A DNA stretch of 40,639 bases from an uncultured Ruminococcus sp. GTDB taxonomy: Bacteria; Bacillota; Clostridia; Oscillospirales; Acutalibacteraceae. A program made the translations under genes and the position numbers. Each line of letters starts with the position of its first letter. Position 1 is the stretch's first letter. The notes beneath the pieces are model-generated. The model was not told the DNA's origin, did no database searches, and saw only the letters and a program-made list of their open reading frames with translations. The stretch is from contig UQQD01000015.1 in the NCBI GenBank assembly GCA_900543095.1, forward strand, positions 1-40,639, in the 5' to 3' direction. Shown here piece after piece: positions 7,625-16,108 of the stretch.

Positions 7625-8338
7625 ATGGTACAGTTGATTTGTAAAGATCTTTCCCTCGGATATGAGAGGAAAGAAATCATTAACAACTTAAATTTTAAAG
7701 TAAATCAGGGCGATTACCTTTGTATCGTGGGTGAAAACGGTTCGGGTAAAACCACCCTGATAAAAACTATCCTTGGACTTCTTCCGCCTTTAAAGGGAGA
7801 GATAACCACCGAAAACGGACTTAAAGCCAATCAGATAGGCTATTTGCCCCAGCAGACCATTGTTCAAAAGGATTTTCCTGCCTCGGTCGGCGAGATTGTT
7901 CTTTCTGGGTGTCAGAACAGAGGAAGGTTTCACCCGTTCTACAACAGCTTTGACAAAAAGCTCGCCCTTGAAAATATGGAAAAAATGGGTATAGCTTCTC
8001 TTGCAAAGAGGTGCTACCGTGAGCTTTCGGGGGGACAGCAGCAGCGTGTTTTGCTTGCCCGAGCCTTGTGTGCAACTCAAAAAATGCTGCTTCTCGACGA
8101 ACCTGTTGCAGGACTTGATCCAAAGGTCACAGAGGAAATGTACAGCCTGATATATGAATTAAACCAAAAAGACGGTATAACGATAATTATGATTACACAC
8201 GATGTCAAAGCTCCGATAAAGTATGCAAGTCATATCCTTCATATAGGCGATGAGCTTTTTTTCGGAACAAAAAATCAATATCAGCAAAGCAAATTTTGCT
8301 GCGGATATTCCCAAGGAGGTTTAATTAACAATGGCTGA
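7625..8338 (+). CDS. znuC: zinc ABC transporter ATPase
   Basis: A 237-residue ABC ATPase with all canonical motifs: Walker A GENGSGKTTL (about residues 38-47), Q-loop in LPQQT, signature LSGGQQQR (about 135-142), Walker B MLLLDEPVAGLD and the H-loop in MITHD. It powers metal import by the permease that follows, with which it overlaps by eight bases. It lies eight bases after znuA, so the four genes form a tight operon. The metal is assigned from the operon rather than from the ATPase itself. Confidence 0.94.
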   Translation: MVQLICKDLSLGYERKEIINNLNFKVNQGDYLCIVGENGSGKTTLIKTILGLLPPLKGEITTENGLKANQIGYLPQQTIVQKDFPASVGEIVLSGCQNRGRFHPFYNSFDKKLALENMEKMGIASLAKRCYRELSGGQQQRVLLARALCATQKMLLLDEPVAGLDPKVTEEMYSLIYELNQKDGITIIMITHDVKAPIKYASHILHIGDELFFGTKNQYQQSKFCCGYSQGGLINNG

Positions 8339-9179
8339 ACTCCTTGAAAAAATTGCGTTTTATTTTCAGTTTCCCTATGTGCGGTATGCATTTATCGTCG
8401 GCGTTCTTATAGCGCTGTGTTCGTCGCTTCTCGGTGTAACGCTTGTTTTAAAGCGCTTTTCCTTTATCGGTGACGGACTTTCACACGTTGCATTCGGCGC
8501 ATTGGCCGTTTCGGGTGTACTCGGAGTCACAAACAATATGCTTGTTGTTTTGCCGATAACCGTTGTCAGCGCAGTTTTGCTTTTAAGAACGGGAAAAAGC
8601 ACAAAAATCCGAGGTGACGCCGCAATAGCGATGATCTCGGTGGGGGCACTTGCAATAGGCTACCTGCTTATGAATATTTTTCCCACATCGTCAAACCTTT
8701 CGGGCGACGTGTGCTCGACCTTGTTCGGTTCAACCTCTATATTATCGCTCACATCCGCCGAAGTATGGCTTTGCGTTGCGCTTTCGGTAATTGTTCTGCT
8801 GATTTTTATTGTGCTGTACAACAAGATTTTTTCGGTCACGTTTGATGAAACCTTTGCACGGGCAACAGGCACAAACGCAGGCGCATATAACCTTTTAATC
8901 GCTATCATTATTGCGGTAATAATTGTGCTTGCAATGAATCTTGTGGGTTCTCTGCTGATTTCCGCACTTGTAATCTTTCCTGCACTTTCGGCAATGCGCG
9001 TATTCAAAAGCTTTAAATCCGTCACCGTGTGTTCGGCATGCCTGTCTGTCGTATGCGCTTCACTCGGAATTTTAATATCCATAGTTGTCGCAACTCCCGT
9101 AGGCTCTACCGTTGTCGCAGTCGATATAGTTGCGTTTGTAATTTTCTATATTGTCGGTCTTGTTAAAGGCAGAGGATAA
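8331..9179 (+). CDS. znuB: zinc ABC transporter permease
   Basis: A 282-residue polytopic membrane protein of the ABC-3 (ZnuB/TroC) family, with about eight hydrophobic segments. The typical N-terminal LLGVTLVLKRFSFIGDGLSH segment places the H and D residues of the translocation pathway after the first helix. The C-terminal helices IIIAVIIVLAMNLVGSLL and the LLISALVIFPALSAM stretch are family-typical. It forms the membrane channel with ZnuC. It is the last gene of the operon and is followed 28 bases later by a bidirectional terminator. Confidence 0.93.
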   Translation: MAELLEKIAFYFQFPYVRYAFIVGVLIALCSSLLGVTLVLKRFSFIGDGLSHVAFGALAVSGVLGVTNNMLVVLPITVVSAVLLLRTGKSTKIRGDAAIAMISVGALAIGYLLMNIFPTSSNLSGDVCSTLFGSTSILSLTSAEVWLCVALSVIVLLIFIVLYNKIFSVTFDETFARATGTNAGAYNLLIAIIIAVIIVLAMNLVGSLLISALVIFPALSAMRVFKSFKSVTVCSACLSVVCASLGILISIVVATPVGSTVVAVDIVAFVIFYIVGLVKGRG

Positions 9180-9207
9180 ATGCAATAATAAAATGAAACA
9201 GATAAAA

Positions 9208-9244
9208 ATGCGGATGCAGGTTAATGCTGCATCCGCATAAATTT
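9208..9244. terminator. bidirectional terminator between znuB and the L,D-transpeptidase gene
   Basis: A perfect 12-bp stem (ATGCGGATGCAG at 9208-9219 with CTGCATCCGCAT at 9227-9238, seven-base loop) is followed by AAATTTT on the plus strand and TTTTATC on the minus strand, between two convergent genes. Confidence 0.88.
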
Positions 9245-9251
9245 TGGCTAA

Positions 9252-11597
9252 TCAATAAACTATTACTCTTGTACCTATGCTCGCATGGTTATAAATATCT
9301 TTAGCCGCATTAAACGGGGTGTTTACGCAACCGTGAGAACCGTTGCCCTTATAAATGTTTCCGCCGAATGAGCTTCTCCAGCTTGCGTCGTGAATACCTA
9401 TATCTCCGTTAAACGCCATCCAATAGTCAACATACGAAGAATAACCCGGACCATTAAGATATGTGCATCTTGCTTTTGAATAAATACGATATTGACCTCT
9501 TGGAGTGTTGTAATAGCCATCGGCATTACCGGTTACAACATCGGTTTCACAATACAGCTCACCATCAAGGTAATACCACATATGCTGCTGGTCAATGCTG
9601 ATTAGAATAAACGTATCTCCGTAATCATTTCCTTTAAATGTTTTTGTAACCGTAACAGACTTGGTATAATAATCACCTACTATTTTATATTCTCTCGAGC
9701 CGTGAATAAGATACGGACGCACACGGAAATAATAGGTTTTTCCGACAGATAGTTTTCCTGTTGTAAAGCTTGTGCCTTTTGTGTAATCATAATAATGGTA
9801 TTTACCGTTTTTTGAGGTCGCATAAAATATTTCATATCCACCTGCATTCGGATTTTTATTCCAAGACAGTGTAACCGTTGATAGCTGTGAGGTTAATGAA
9901 AAATCGGGTCCTGTCAAGCCGCACACAAGGCGAATGTAGTTTGTGTCTGAATGATAAGTTGTGTTGTTTGCGTTGCGATAAGCTCTTACGCAATAATAAT
10001 ATCCTCTGCCTTCTTCAACCGCAGTATCCTTAAATGTTGTTGTTTGGTTGTTGTCAATAGTTTTGTAAAGAACATATTCGCCGTTTGATTTATAGCTTGA
10101 GCGATAAATTTTATATCCGGTTGCGTTTGGATTGCGGTTCCACGAAAACTGCAAATAATGTTTTGATGTGTTAACCATAGTCAGACCTGTAACAGCCGCA
10201 GGCTGAGTTGCAGTTCGCTTTGTGTTGATGTTACCCTCATAATTAATGCCGCCATAGTTAACAAATGCGGAAACCTTAAAGAAATATCTGTTTCCTGCCT
10301 TTAGGTTGTAAATAACAGCATAATCGTTGTTGCCTTGAGCATACAGATTGTAGGTTTGAGTTAATCCTTCGCCGTCACAACAATAAACCTTGTAGCCTGA
10401 AGCACCCTTAACTCTATCCCATTTAAGTATAATCCTGTCGGTATAGCTGCTTGTGTTACGAATGTTTTGAACAATTGGGATGGGTATTGTTGAAAGTGTG
10501 CTGCAAGCGGCTTCGCTTTCATATCTGACTCCGTTTTGGTCAGTAAACGTAACCACTTTGACATGATATTTGCTGTTAGGTTTTAAATTATAAATAACTG
10601 CATAATCATTGTTGCCCTGAGCAACAAATTTATAATTACCTTCAGCGGTTGCGTCATCACGAAAATAGACTTTATATCCCGATACCCTCGGCGCACGATT
10701 CCACTTAACAATCAGTCTGTCTGGATAATTGTCACTGATACGAAGCCCTGTAACAGCCGGCACGATAGAAGTCGAAAAAGTTTTTGAAGCAGGATCGCCT
10801 TCGACTATTTTACCGTCTTTTATGATAAATGCGGTAACCTTTACATAATAAACGCTGTTGGGTTTTAGATTATATATAACCGCATAATCATTATTGCCCT
10901 GAGCAACAAATTTATAATTATCTTCAGAGGTTGTATTATCACGAAAATAGACCCTATAGCCCGATACCATTGGCGCACGATTCCACTTAACAACCAGTCT
11001 GTCGGTATAATTATCGCTGATACGAAGTCCTGTAACAGTCGGCACAAGAGCAGTCGAAAATGTTTTTAAGGCGGCTTCTCCTTCGATTTTTTTGCCGTCT
11101 TTTATAACATAAGCAGTAACTTTTACATAATAAACGCTGTTGGGTTCCAGATTATATATAACCGCATAATCATTATTGCCCTGAGCAACAAACTCATAGT
11201 CTTCATTATCCGATGTATTAGTATGGTAATATACTCTGTATCCGTCTGCACCTATGAGTCTGTCCCACTTAACAATAAGTCTGTCGGTGTAGTTTCCGTC
11301 AAGGCGGAGGTTTTGCACTGCGCCCGATACATATTCAGGTGCGCTTGTTACAGGAACATTAGTAGTCTGCGCTTCTGTCGGCTTGGAAACTGATGTTTCC
11401 TTAATATTGTCGTCAGTCCCAAATGCAGTAGACTCCGATTTGTCAGGCAATGCCCCCACAGGCTTTTCTGTAGGCTCTGTCACGCAGCAGTTGGCGGAAA
11501 TTGTCGTAAGTGCGCCGGCGTCAAGAACAGAAAGTGACGAAAGCACAAGCACGGACGCCAAAACAGCAGCGAAACTTTTTTTAATCTTGCTTTGCAT
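9252..11597 (-). CDS. secreted L,D-transpeptidase with six FN3-like repeats
   Basis: A 781-residue exported protein. The signal peptide spans about residues 1-29, then a Thr/Ser/Pro-rich linker to about 90. Six fibronectin-III-like repeats lie at about 92-183, 187-276, 280-371, 375-464, 468-558 and 562-650. A C-terminal YkuD domain occupies 660-781, with the catalytic signature SHGCVN (Cys757) and the upstream His736 in GIHDASW. YkuD enzymes form L,D (3-3) peptidoglycan cross-links or attach proteins to the wall. The FN3 array probably projects the domain or binds wall polysaccharide. GGGAG precedes the ATG. It appears monocistronic, with only a -10-like TATAAT (11643-11638) visible upstream. 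The first four repeats are unusually alike. Confidence 0.93.
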   Translation of the reverse strand: MQSKIKKSFAAVLASVLVLSSLSVLDAGALTTISANCCVTEPTEKPVGALPDKSESTAFGTDDNIKETSVSKPTEAQTTNVPVTSAPEYVSGAVQNLRLDGNYTDRLIVKWDRLIGADGYRVYYHTNTSDNEDYEFVAQGNNDYAVIYNLEPNSVYYVKVTAYVIKDGKKIEGEAALKTFSTALVPTVTGLRISDNYTDRLVVKWNRAPMVSGYRVYFRDNTTSEDNYKFVAQGNNDYAVIYNLKPNSVYYVKVTAFIIKDGKIVEGDPASKTFSTSIVPAVTGLRISDNYPDRLIVKWNRAPRVSGYKVYFRDDATAEGNYKFVAQGNNDYAVIYNLKPNSKYHVKVVTFTDQNGVRYESEAACSTLSTIPIPIVQNIRNTSSYTDRIILKWDRVKGASGYKVYCCDGEGLTQTYNLYAQGNNDYAVIYNLKAGNRYFFKVSAFVNYGGINYEGNINTKRTATQPAAVTGLTMVNTSKHYLQFSWNRNPNATGYKIYRSSYKSNGEYVLYKTIDNNQTTTFKDTAVEEGRGYYYCVRAYRNANNTTYHSDTNYIRLVCGLTGPDFSLTSQLSTVTLSWNKNPNAGGYEIFYATSKNGKYHYYDYTKGTSFTTGKLSVGKTYYFRVRPYLIHGSREYKIVGDYYTKSVTVTKTFKGNDYGDTFILISIDQQHMWYYLDGELYCETDVVTGNADGYYNTPRGQYRIYSKARCTYLNGPGYSSYVDYWMAFNGDIGIHDASWRSSFGGNIYKGNGSHGCVNTPFNAAKDIYNHASIGTRVIVY
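10206..11324 (-). repeat. four near-identical FN3 coding repeats, 282-bp period
   Basis: The segment GNNDYAVIYNL recurs at residues 140, 234, 328 and 422, an exact 94-residue (282-bp) spacing. The nucleotide sequence around it is also nearly identical between copies. This points to recent duplication or gene conversion within the gene. Repeats five and six have diverged and lack the motif. Confidence 0.85.
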
Positions 11598-11707
11598 ATA
11601 AATCTCCCTTTTCCGAGTAATTGTGAATTGTTTTATAATTATAACATAAAATATGTAAAAAATAAAGGGAAATTATGCATTTTTTAGTTATTATTCATTA
11701 CAAATTT

Positions 11708-13081
11708 TTAACAACTACTGTTATTTGTAATAATTTCGCTTAACAGCTTGATTCCTGCTTCAATTTTTTCTGTCGCAATACCTGAAAAGCTCAGCCCGAT
11801 TTCATTGTTATCTGTTTTGTACGGCATAAGACAAACGGAATTTTCCTTTAACAGCTCATTTATTTTGTTTCTGTCAATTTTATGATTCGGTTTAACGGTT
11901 GTGTACAGAGCGGTTTCGTTAAAAATGATTTCGGGCTCATCAAAGTATTTGTTTATGCAATCGAGCATAGTTTTGCTCTTTTCAAGATAAATTCTGCGTG
12001 CTTTTCTCAGATGAACATATATTTTTCCGCTGTTAATATATTTAGCAAGCGCAAGCTGTTCTGTTTTGGACGCGGTTTGATTGATAGAATTCTTGATTTT
12101 GTTATACTCTTTCATCAATTTTTCGGGAAGCACCATATAGCTGATACGAACCGAGGGCAAAAGCACCTTTGAAAATGAACCGAGATAAATCGTGCTTTCC
12201 GTGTCATAGTTTTGAAAACAGGGCATAGGGTGCGTGCTGTATCTCAGCTCTCCGTTATAATCATCCTCAATTATCAGGGCATTGTTTTTCTTTGCCCATT
12301 CTATTATTTCAAGTCGGCGAGCAACAGGCGTGTTTGCTCCGACGGTGCTGTTAAAATTGGGGTTGATAAATATAATGTCGGGCTTCAGTTTGTCAAGTGA
12401 TCTTACGGTCACTCCCGAATTATCGCTTTCAAAATAGCTTATATTGTAATCAAAGCTTTTGAATACAATCTCCGATTGTATAAAACTCGAATTTGCAGAC
12501 GCAACCTTTTTGCCGCACCCCAAAAGAGCACACAAAAGGCAAAGGAGCGGCTGAATACCCGCACCGACAATAATATTTTCACAGCTTGTGTTTACGCTTC
12601 TTGTGCCGAGCGCATAGTTTTGAAGCGCAATTCGCAGAGCCTCCTCGCCCTGGACGTTGCCGTATGATGTCAAAAGGTAATTGCTGTTGATTACGTCCTT
12701 TATGTCCTTTTTCCATTCCGCAAGGTTAATTATCTTGTCATCAATGCTTTTTCCGCTGAAATCATACTTGTATAAAACGTTTGACGATTTTGCTCTTTTT
12801 TCGTCAGTGTCAAAAGCCTTGGGCTTGCTGCTGAACTCGGCCTCAACATAATATCCGCTCTGCGGCTTATTTTTAATATAGCCCTCGGCGCAAAGCTGTT
12901 CATATGCGCTTGTAACGGTGGTTTTGGACACGCCGAGGCTTTCGCTTAATTTTCGTATTGAGGGCAGTTTTGTGCCTTTTTTCAGACTTCCGTTTTCAAC
13001 GGCGTTTCTGACGGAAATATAAATCTGCCTGTACATAGGAGTCTTTGAGCTTTTGTCGGCAGTTATAAAATCATAAAACAT
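11708..13081 (-). CDS. MocR/PdxR-type regulator (GntR winged helix fused to aminotransferase fold)
   Basis: A 457-residue fusion. Residues about 12-78 are a GntR winged helix (QIYISVRNAVENGSLKKGTK followed by LPSIRKLSESLGVSKTTVTS). The rest is a fold-type-I aminotransferase-like domain with IIVGAGIQPLL, the IIEDDYNGELRY aspartate segment, and the PLP-binding lysine Lys305 in GSFSKVLLPS. MocR proteins sense PLP or an amino-acid adduct and regulate nearby vitamin B6 or amino-acid genes. No pdxS/pdxT lies alongside, so the target is unknown. It has its own promoter (TTGCAA-17-TAAAAT) and follows the hemW terminator. Confidence 0.9.
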   Translation of the reverse strand: MFYDFITADKSSKTPMYRQIYISVRNAVENGSLKKGTKLPSIRKLSESLGVSKTTVTSAYEQLCAEGYIKNKPQSGYYVEAEFSSKPKAFDTDEKRAKSSNVLYKYDFSGKSIDDKIINLAEWKKDIKDVINSNYLLTSYGNVQGEEALRIALQNYALGTRSVNTSCENIIVGAGIQPLLCLLCALLGCGKKVASANSSFIQSEIVFKSFDYNISYFESDNSGVTVRSLDKLKPDIIFINPNFNSTVGANTPVARRLEIIEWAKKNNALIIEDDYNGELRYSTHPMPCFQNYDTESTIYLGSFSKVLLPSVRISYMVLPEKLMKEYNKIKNSINQTASKTEQLALAKYINSGKIYVHLRKARRIYLEKSKTMLDCINKYFDEPEIIFNETALYTTVKPNHKIDRNKINELLKENSVCLMPYKTDNNEIGLSFSGIATEKIEAGIKLLSEIITNNSSC

Positions 13082-13096
13082 AACATCACCGCTATT

Positions 13097-13125
13097 ATTT
13101 TATCATTTGACAAGAACTATTGCAA
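13097..13125 (-). promoter_or_regulatory. promoter of the MocR-type regulator gene
   Basis: Minus-strand TTGCAA (13125-13120) and TAAAAT (13102-13097), separated by 17 bases, lie 16-44 bases before the ATG at 13081. The -35 begins immediately after the T tract of the upstream hemW terminator. Confidence 0.65.
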
Positions 13126-13126
13126 C

Positions 13127-13159
13127 AAAATAATCCGTTGTTTTAGGAACAACGGATTA
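13127..13159 (-). terminator. intrinsic terminator after hemW
   Basis: A perfect 12-bp stem (13131-13142 with 13148-13159, five-base loop) followed by TTTT on the minus strand. The hemW stop codon lies inside the stem. Confidence 0.8.
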
Positions 13160-14257
13160 AATCAAATCGCTTATAATTGTGTTTGAAACAAGAAATCCTT
13201 TTGGAGTAAAATACGCTCTATCATCATCTGCAACCATAAAGCCTGCTTTGGCATAGCTTTTGATTTTTTGCATTGCATAAGAGGGAAGAGGGCTGCCGAA
13301 TCTTTTTTTGTATTCATTAAAATCAAGACCGCTTTTAAGCCTAAGAGAAAGCATAATAAATTCTTCCTCGTTGCCGCCGTCGCAGTCAAAAACAGTCCTG
13401 TCATTTTCAAAATCGCCTAAGCTTCGGCTGTAATAAAATCTTTTGCCGTTCAAAAACGAATGTGCCGACGGACCGATGCCGATATATTCGCCGCATTTCC
13501 AGTAGTTAATATTGTGCCTGCTTTCAAATCCCTTTTTTGCAAAATTTGAAATCTCGTATTGCTCATATCCGAGAGAAGCAAGCTTTTCAACGGCAAGCAA
13601 ATACAGCTTTGCCTGCATATCTTCATCGGGCAAATCGAGCTTATCTCTGTTAAGATAAAATCGTGTGCCCTTTTCAACCTTTAAGATATACGAAGATATG
13701 TGTGTTACACCGCAGTCGGCGCAGAATTCAACGGAGCTTTTCAGACTATCTTCGGTTTGATAAGGAATACCCAACATTAAATCGAGCGAAATATTATTGA
13801 TACCGCTCTTTTTTGCTCTTGCAGCCGTAAGCCTTGCGTCGGCGGCGGAATGAATCCTGCCGAGTGCGTCGAGCTCTTTTTTGCAGGCGCTTTGAAGCCC
13901 GACTGAAATTCTGTTAAAGCCCAAACGTCTTAGCTTTTCAAAGTCAATGACTTTTCCGCTGTCGGGGTTTATTTCAACCGTAATTTCGGCGTTCTTCTCA
14001 ACTTTAAAGAACCTTTTTACCGCCATTAATAGGTCTGACAGCAAATCGGCTCCGATAATGCTCGGAGTGCCTCCTCCGAAATATACCGTAGAAACGGTCT
14101 TGTCGGTTTTTGTACTCCAATATTTGATTTTGTCGATTAGTGTATTGGCGTATTTTTCATATTTTTGTTCATTGCCTTTGCCGCTGAAAAAGTCGCAGTA
14201 AGGGCATTTGCTTTTGCAAAACGGAATATGAATATACAGCCCGATAGAATTTGACAT
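13157..14257 (-). CDS. hemW: HemW-like radical SAM heme chaperone
   Basis: A 366-residue radical SAM protein with LYIHIPFCKSKCPYCDF, placing the cluster cysteines at 14, 18 and 21 (CxxxCxxC), and the family signature TVYFGGGTPS. It has the coproporphyrinogen-oxidase-like body with RISVGLQSA and a C-terminal HemN-type domain. HemW proteins bind and deliver heme and are often mis-annotated as oxygen-independent coproporphyrinogen oxidase, which has additional N-terminal elements not seen here. The start is the ATG at 14257 with GAGGA at 14267-14263. A longer frame to 14305 is rejected because it runs through a hairpin. Promoter and leader structure lie upstream, divergent from prfC. Confidence 0.9.
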   Translation of the reverse strand: MSNSIGLYIHIPFCKSKCPYCDFFSGKGNEQKYEKYANTLIDKIKYWSTKTDKTVSTVYFGGGTPSIIGADLLSDLLMAVKRFFKVEKNAEITVEINPDSGKVIDFEKLRRLGFNRISVGLQSACKKELDALGRIHSAADARLTAARAKKSGINNISLDLMLGIPYQTEDSLKSSVEFCADCGVTHISSYILKVEKGTRFYLNRDKLDLPDEDMQAKLYLLAVEKLASLGYEQYEISNFAKKGFESRHNINYWKCGEYIGIGPSAHSFLNGKRFYYSRSLGDFENDRTVFDCDGGNEEEFIMLSLRLKSGLDFNEYKKRFGSPLPSYAMQKIKSYAKAGFMVADDDRAYFTPKGFLVSNTIISDLI

Positions 14258-14267
14258 AATTATCCTC

Positions 14268-14305
14268 AAAAATGTTTGAGGCAGAAACCCAAGTTTCTGC
14301 CTCAA
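14268..14305 (-). other. terminator-like hairpin in the hemW leader
   Basis: A perfect 13-bp stem (14276-14288 with 14293-14305, four-base loop) is followed on the minus strand by ACATTTTT and then at once by the hemW ribosome binding site. It lies downstream of a good minus-strand promoter, so it would act on the hemW transcript itself. It may be an attenuator, or it may end a short leader RNA of about 75-80 nt. Confidence 0.7.
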
Positions 14306-14352
14306 GTTGGAAGGTATATGAAAAGATAGAAATAATTAAAATTCCTGATAAT

Positions 14353-14381
14353 ATATTACAGCAAATTAATAATTTTGTCAA
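14353..14381 (-). promoter_or_regulatory. hemW promoter
   Basis: Minus-strand TTGACA (14381-14376), 17-base spacer, TAATAT (14358-14353). It diverges from the prfC promoter. The predicted leader before hemW is about 90 nt. Confidence 0.78.
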
Positions 14382-14424
14382 GGATTTGTAAAAATATATT
14401 TTTAGATAATTTTTCATATTTTGG

Positions 14425-14454
14425 TTGACATATACAGACAAATAATAGTAAAAT
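14425..14454 (+). promoter_or_regulatory. prfC promoter
   Basis: TTGACA (14425-14430) and TAAAAT (14449-14454) with an 18-base spacer, 45 bases upstream of the prfC ATG. Confidence 0.72.
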
Positions 14455-14498
14455 ATAAAGTTGTATGTATAAGAAATTTTCCCGAAAGGACAGCATTT

Positions 14499-16085
14499 AT
14501 GGCTTCATTAAAAGATGAAATATCAAAGCGCAGGACCTTTGCCATCATATCGCACCCTGACGCAGGTAAGACAACGCTTACGGAAAAGCTCCTGCTTTAC
14601 GGAGGCGCAATAAATCTTGCAGGCTCGGTAAAGGGCAAAAAAACGGCAAAGCACGCAGTTTCCGACTGGATGGAGATTGAAAAGCAGCGTGGTATTTCCG
14701 TAACTTCGTCGGTTTTGCAGTTCAAATATAACGGCTACTGTATAAACATTCTTGATACTCCGGGACACGAGGATTTTTCGGAGGACACATACCGAACTCT
14801 TATGGCTGCGGATTCGGCGGTAATGGTAATCGACGGTTCAAAGGGTGTTGAAAAGCAGACAATAAAGCTGTTTAAGGTTTGCGTAATGCGTAATATTCCG
14901 ATAATCACCTTTATAAATAAAATGGACAGGGACGCCAAAAATCCTTTTGACCTGCTTGAAGACATTGAAAATGTCCTCGGCATCAATACCTATCCCGTCA
15001 ACTGGCCTATCGGCTCAGGCAAAGAGTTTAAAGGTGTGTTTGACAGAAACACAAGAACCATACTTTCGTTTACCGCCAATAACGGACAGAAAGAGGTAGA
15101 AAAAGAGGAGCTTACTCTTGACGCTCCGTCGCTTGAGGACAAGATTGGATTTTATCACAAGCAGGACCTTTTTGATGATATTGAGCTTCTTGACGGCGCA
15201 GGAGATGAATTTGACCTTGACGCCGTAAGAAACGGAAAGCTCACACCTGTATTTTTCGGTTCTGCTCTGACAAATTTCGGCGTTGAACCGTTCCTTGAAC
15301 AGTTCTTAAAGCTGACAACTTCTCCGTTGCCCCGTGAAACGATCTCGGAAAATGTTGATCCAATGTCCGATTATTTTTCGGCATTTGTATTTAAAATACA
15401 GGCAAATATGAATAAAGCGCATCGTGACAGGGTAGCTTTCATACGAATTTGCAGCGGCAAATTTGAAAAAAATCTTGAAGTTTTCCACGTTCAGGGAAAC
15501 AAAAAAATGCGCCTTTCACAGCCTCAGCAAATTATGGCTCAGGAGCGTGAAATCGTTGACGAAGCCTATGCAGGCGATATAATCGGCGTTTTTGACCCCG
15601 GTATATTTTCAATCGGCGATACTCTTTGTTCACCTCAGCACAAGGTGCAGTTTAAGGGAATTCCCACATTTGCTCCCGAACATTTTGCGCTTGTGCGTCA
15701 AAAGGACACAATGAAGCGCAAGCAGTTCATAAAGGGTACAAGCCAGATTGCTCAGGAGGGCGCTATTCAGATATTTCAGGAGCTTGACGCAGGTATGGAG
15801 GAGGTCATTGTCGGCGTAGTGGGCGTGCTTCAGTTTGACGTTTTAAAATACCGTCTTGAAAATGAATATAACGTTGATATAGTGCTTGAAAGCCTGCCGT
15901 TTGAGTATATCCGCTGGATAGTAAACGATGACGTTGATCCAAAGACTCTTGATCTTGCGTCGGACACAAAGCGTATTCAAGACTTAAAGGGTAATCATCT
16001 GCTGTTATTTACAAGCTACTGGAGCATAAACTGGGCGCTTGAACACAACAAGGGACTTGAACTGAGAGAGTTCGGCAACAATTAA
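14499..16085 (+). CDS. prfC: peptide chain release factor 3
   Basis: A 528-residue translational GTPase, the normal length for RF3. G1 is ISHPDAGKTTL (about residues 17-27), followed by the switch segment RGISVTSSVLQF, G3 DTPGHEDF, and G4 FINKMDRD. It recycles RF1/RF2 from the ribosome after termination. The start is the ATG at 14499, preceded by GAAAGGA. An upstream in-frame extension to 14421 overlaps the promoter and is rejected. The decarboxylase gene follows after 23 bases, so the two are probably co-transcribed. Confidence 0.96.
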   Translation: MASLKDEISKRRTFAIISHPDAGKTTLTEKLLLYGGAINLAGSVKGKKTAKHAVSDWMEIEKQRGISVTSSVLQFKYNGYCINILDTPGHEDFSEDTYRTLMAADSAVMVIDGSKGVEKQTIKLFKVCVMRNIPIITFINKMDRDAKNPFDLLEDIENVLGINTYPVNWPIGSGKEFKGVFDRNTRTILSFTANNGQKEVEKEELTLDAPSLEDKIGFYHKQDLFDDIELLDGAGDEFDLDAVRNGKLTPVFFGSALTNFGVEPFLEQFLKLTTSPLPRETISENVDPMSDYFSAFVFKIQANMNKAHRDRVAFIRICSGKFEKNLEVFHVQGNKKMRLSQPQQIMAQEREIVDEAYAGDIIGVFDPGIFSIGDTLCSPQHKVQFKGIPTFAPEHFALVRQKDTMKRKQFIKGTSQIAQEGAIQIFQELDAGMEEVIVGVVGVLQFDVLKYRLENEYNVDIVLESLPFEYIRWIVNDDVDPKTLDLASDTKRIQDLKGNHLLLFTSYWSINWALEHNKGLELREFGNN

Positions 16086-16108
16086 ACATAAATAATTTCG
16101 GAGGATAT

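Noticed and set aside
10206..11324. Direct repeats as a possible CRISPR array
   Set aside because: The repeats are in frame, have a 282-bp period and encode FN3 domains. No CRISPR-type short repeat/spacer pattern occurs anywhere in the window.
14169..14441. 90-residue minus-strand ORF over the hemW start and leader
   Set aside because: It lies in another frame over the hemW 5' end, promoter and hairpin, has no ribosome binding site and no recognisable protein features.
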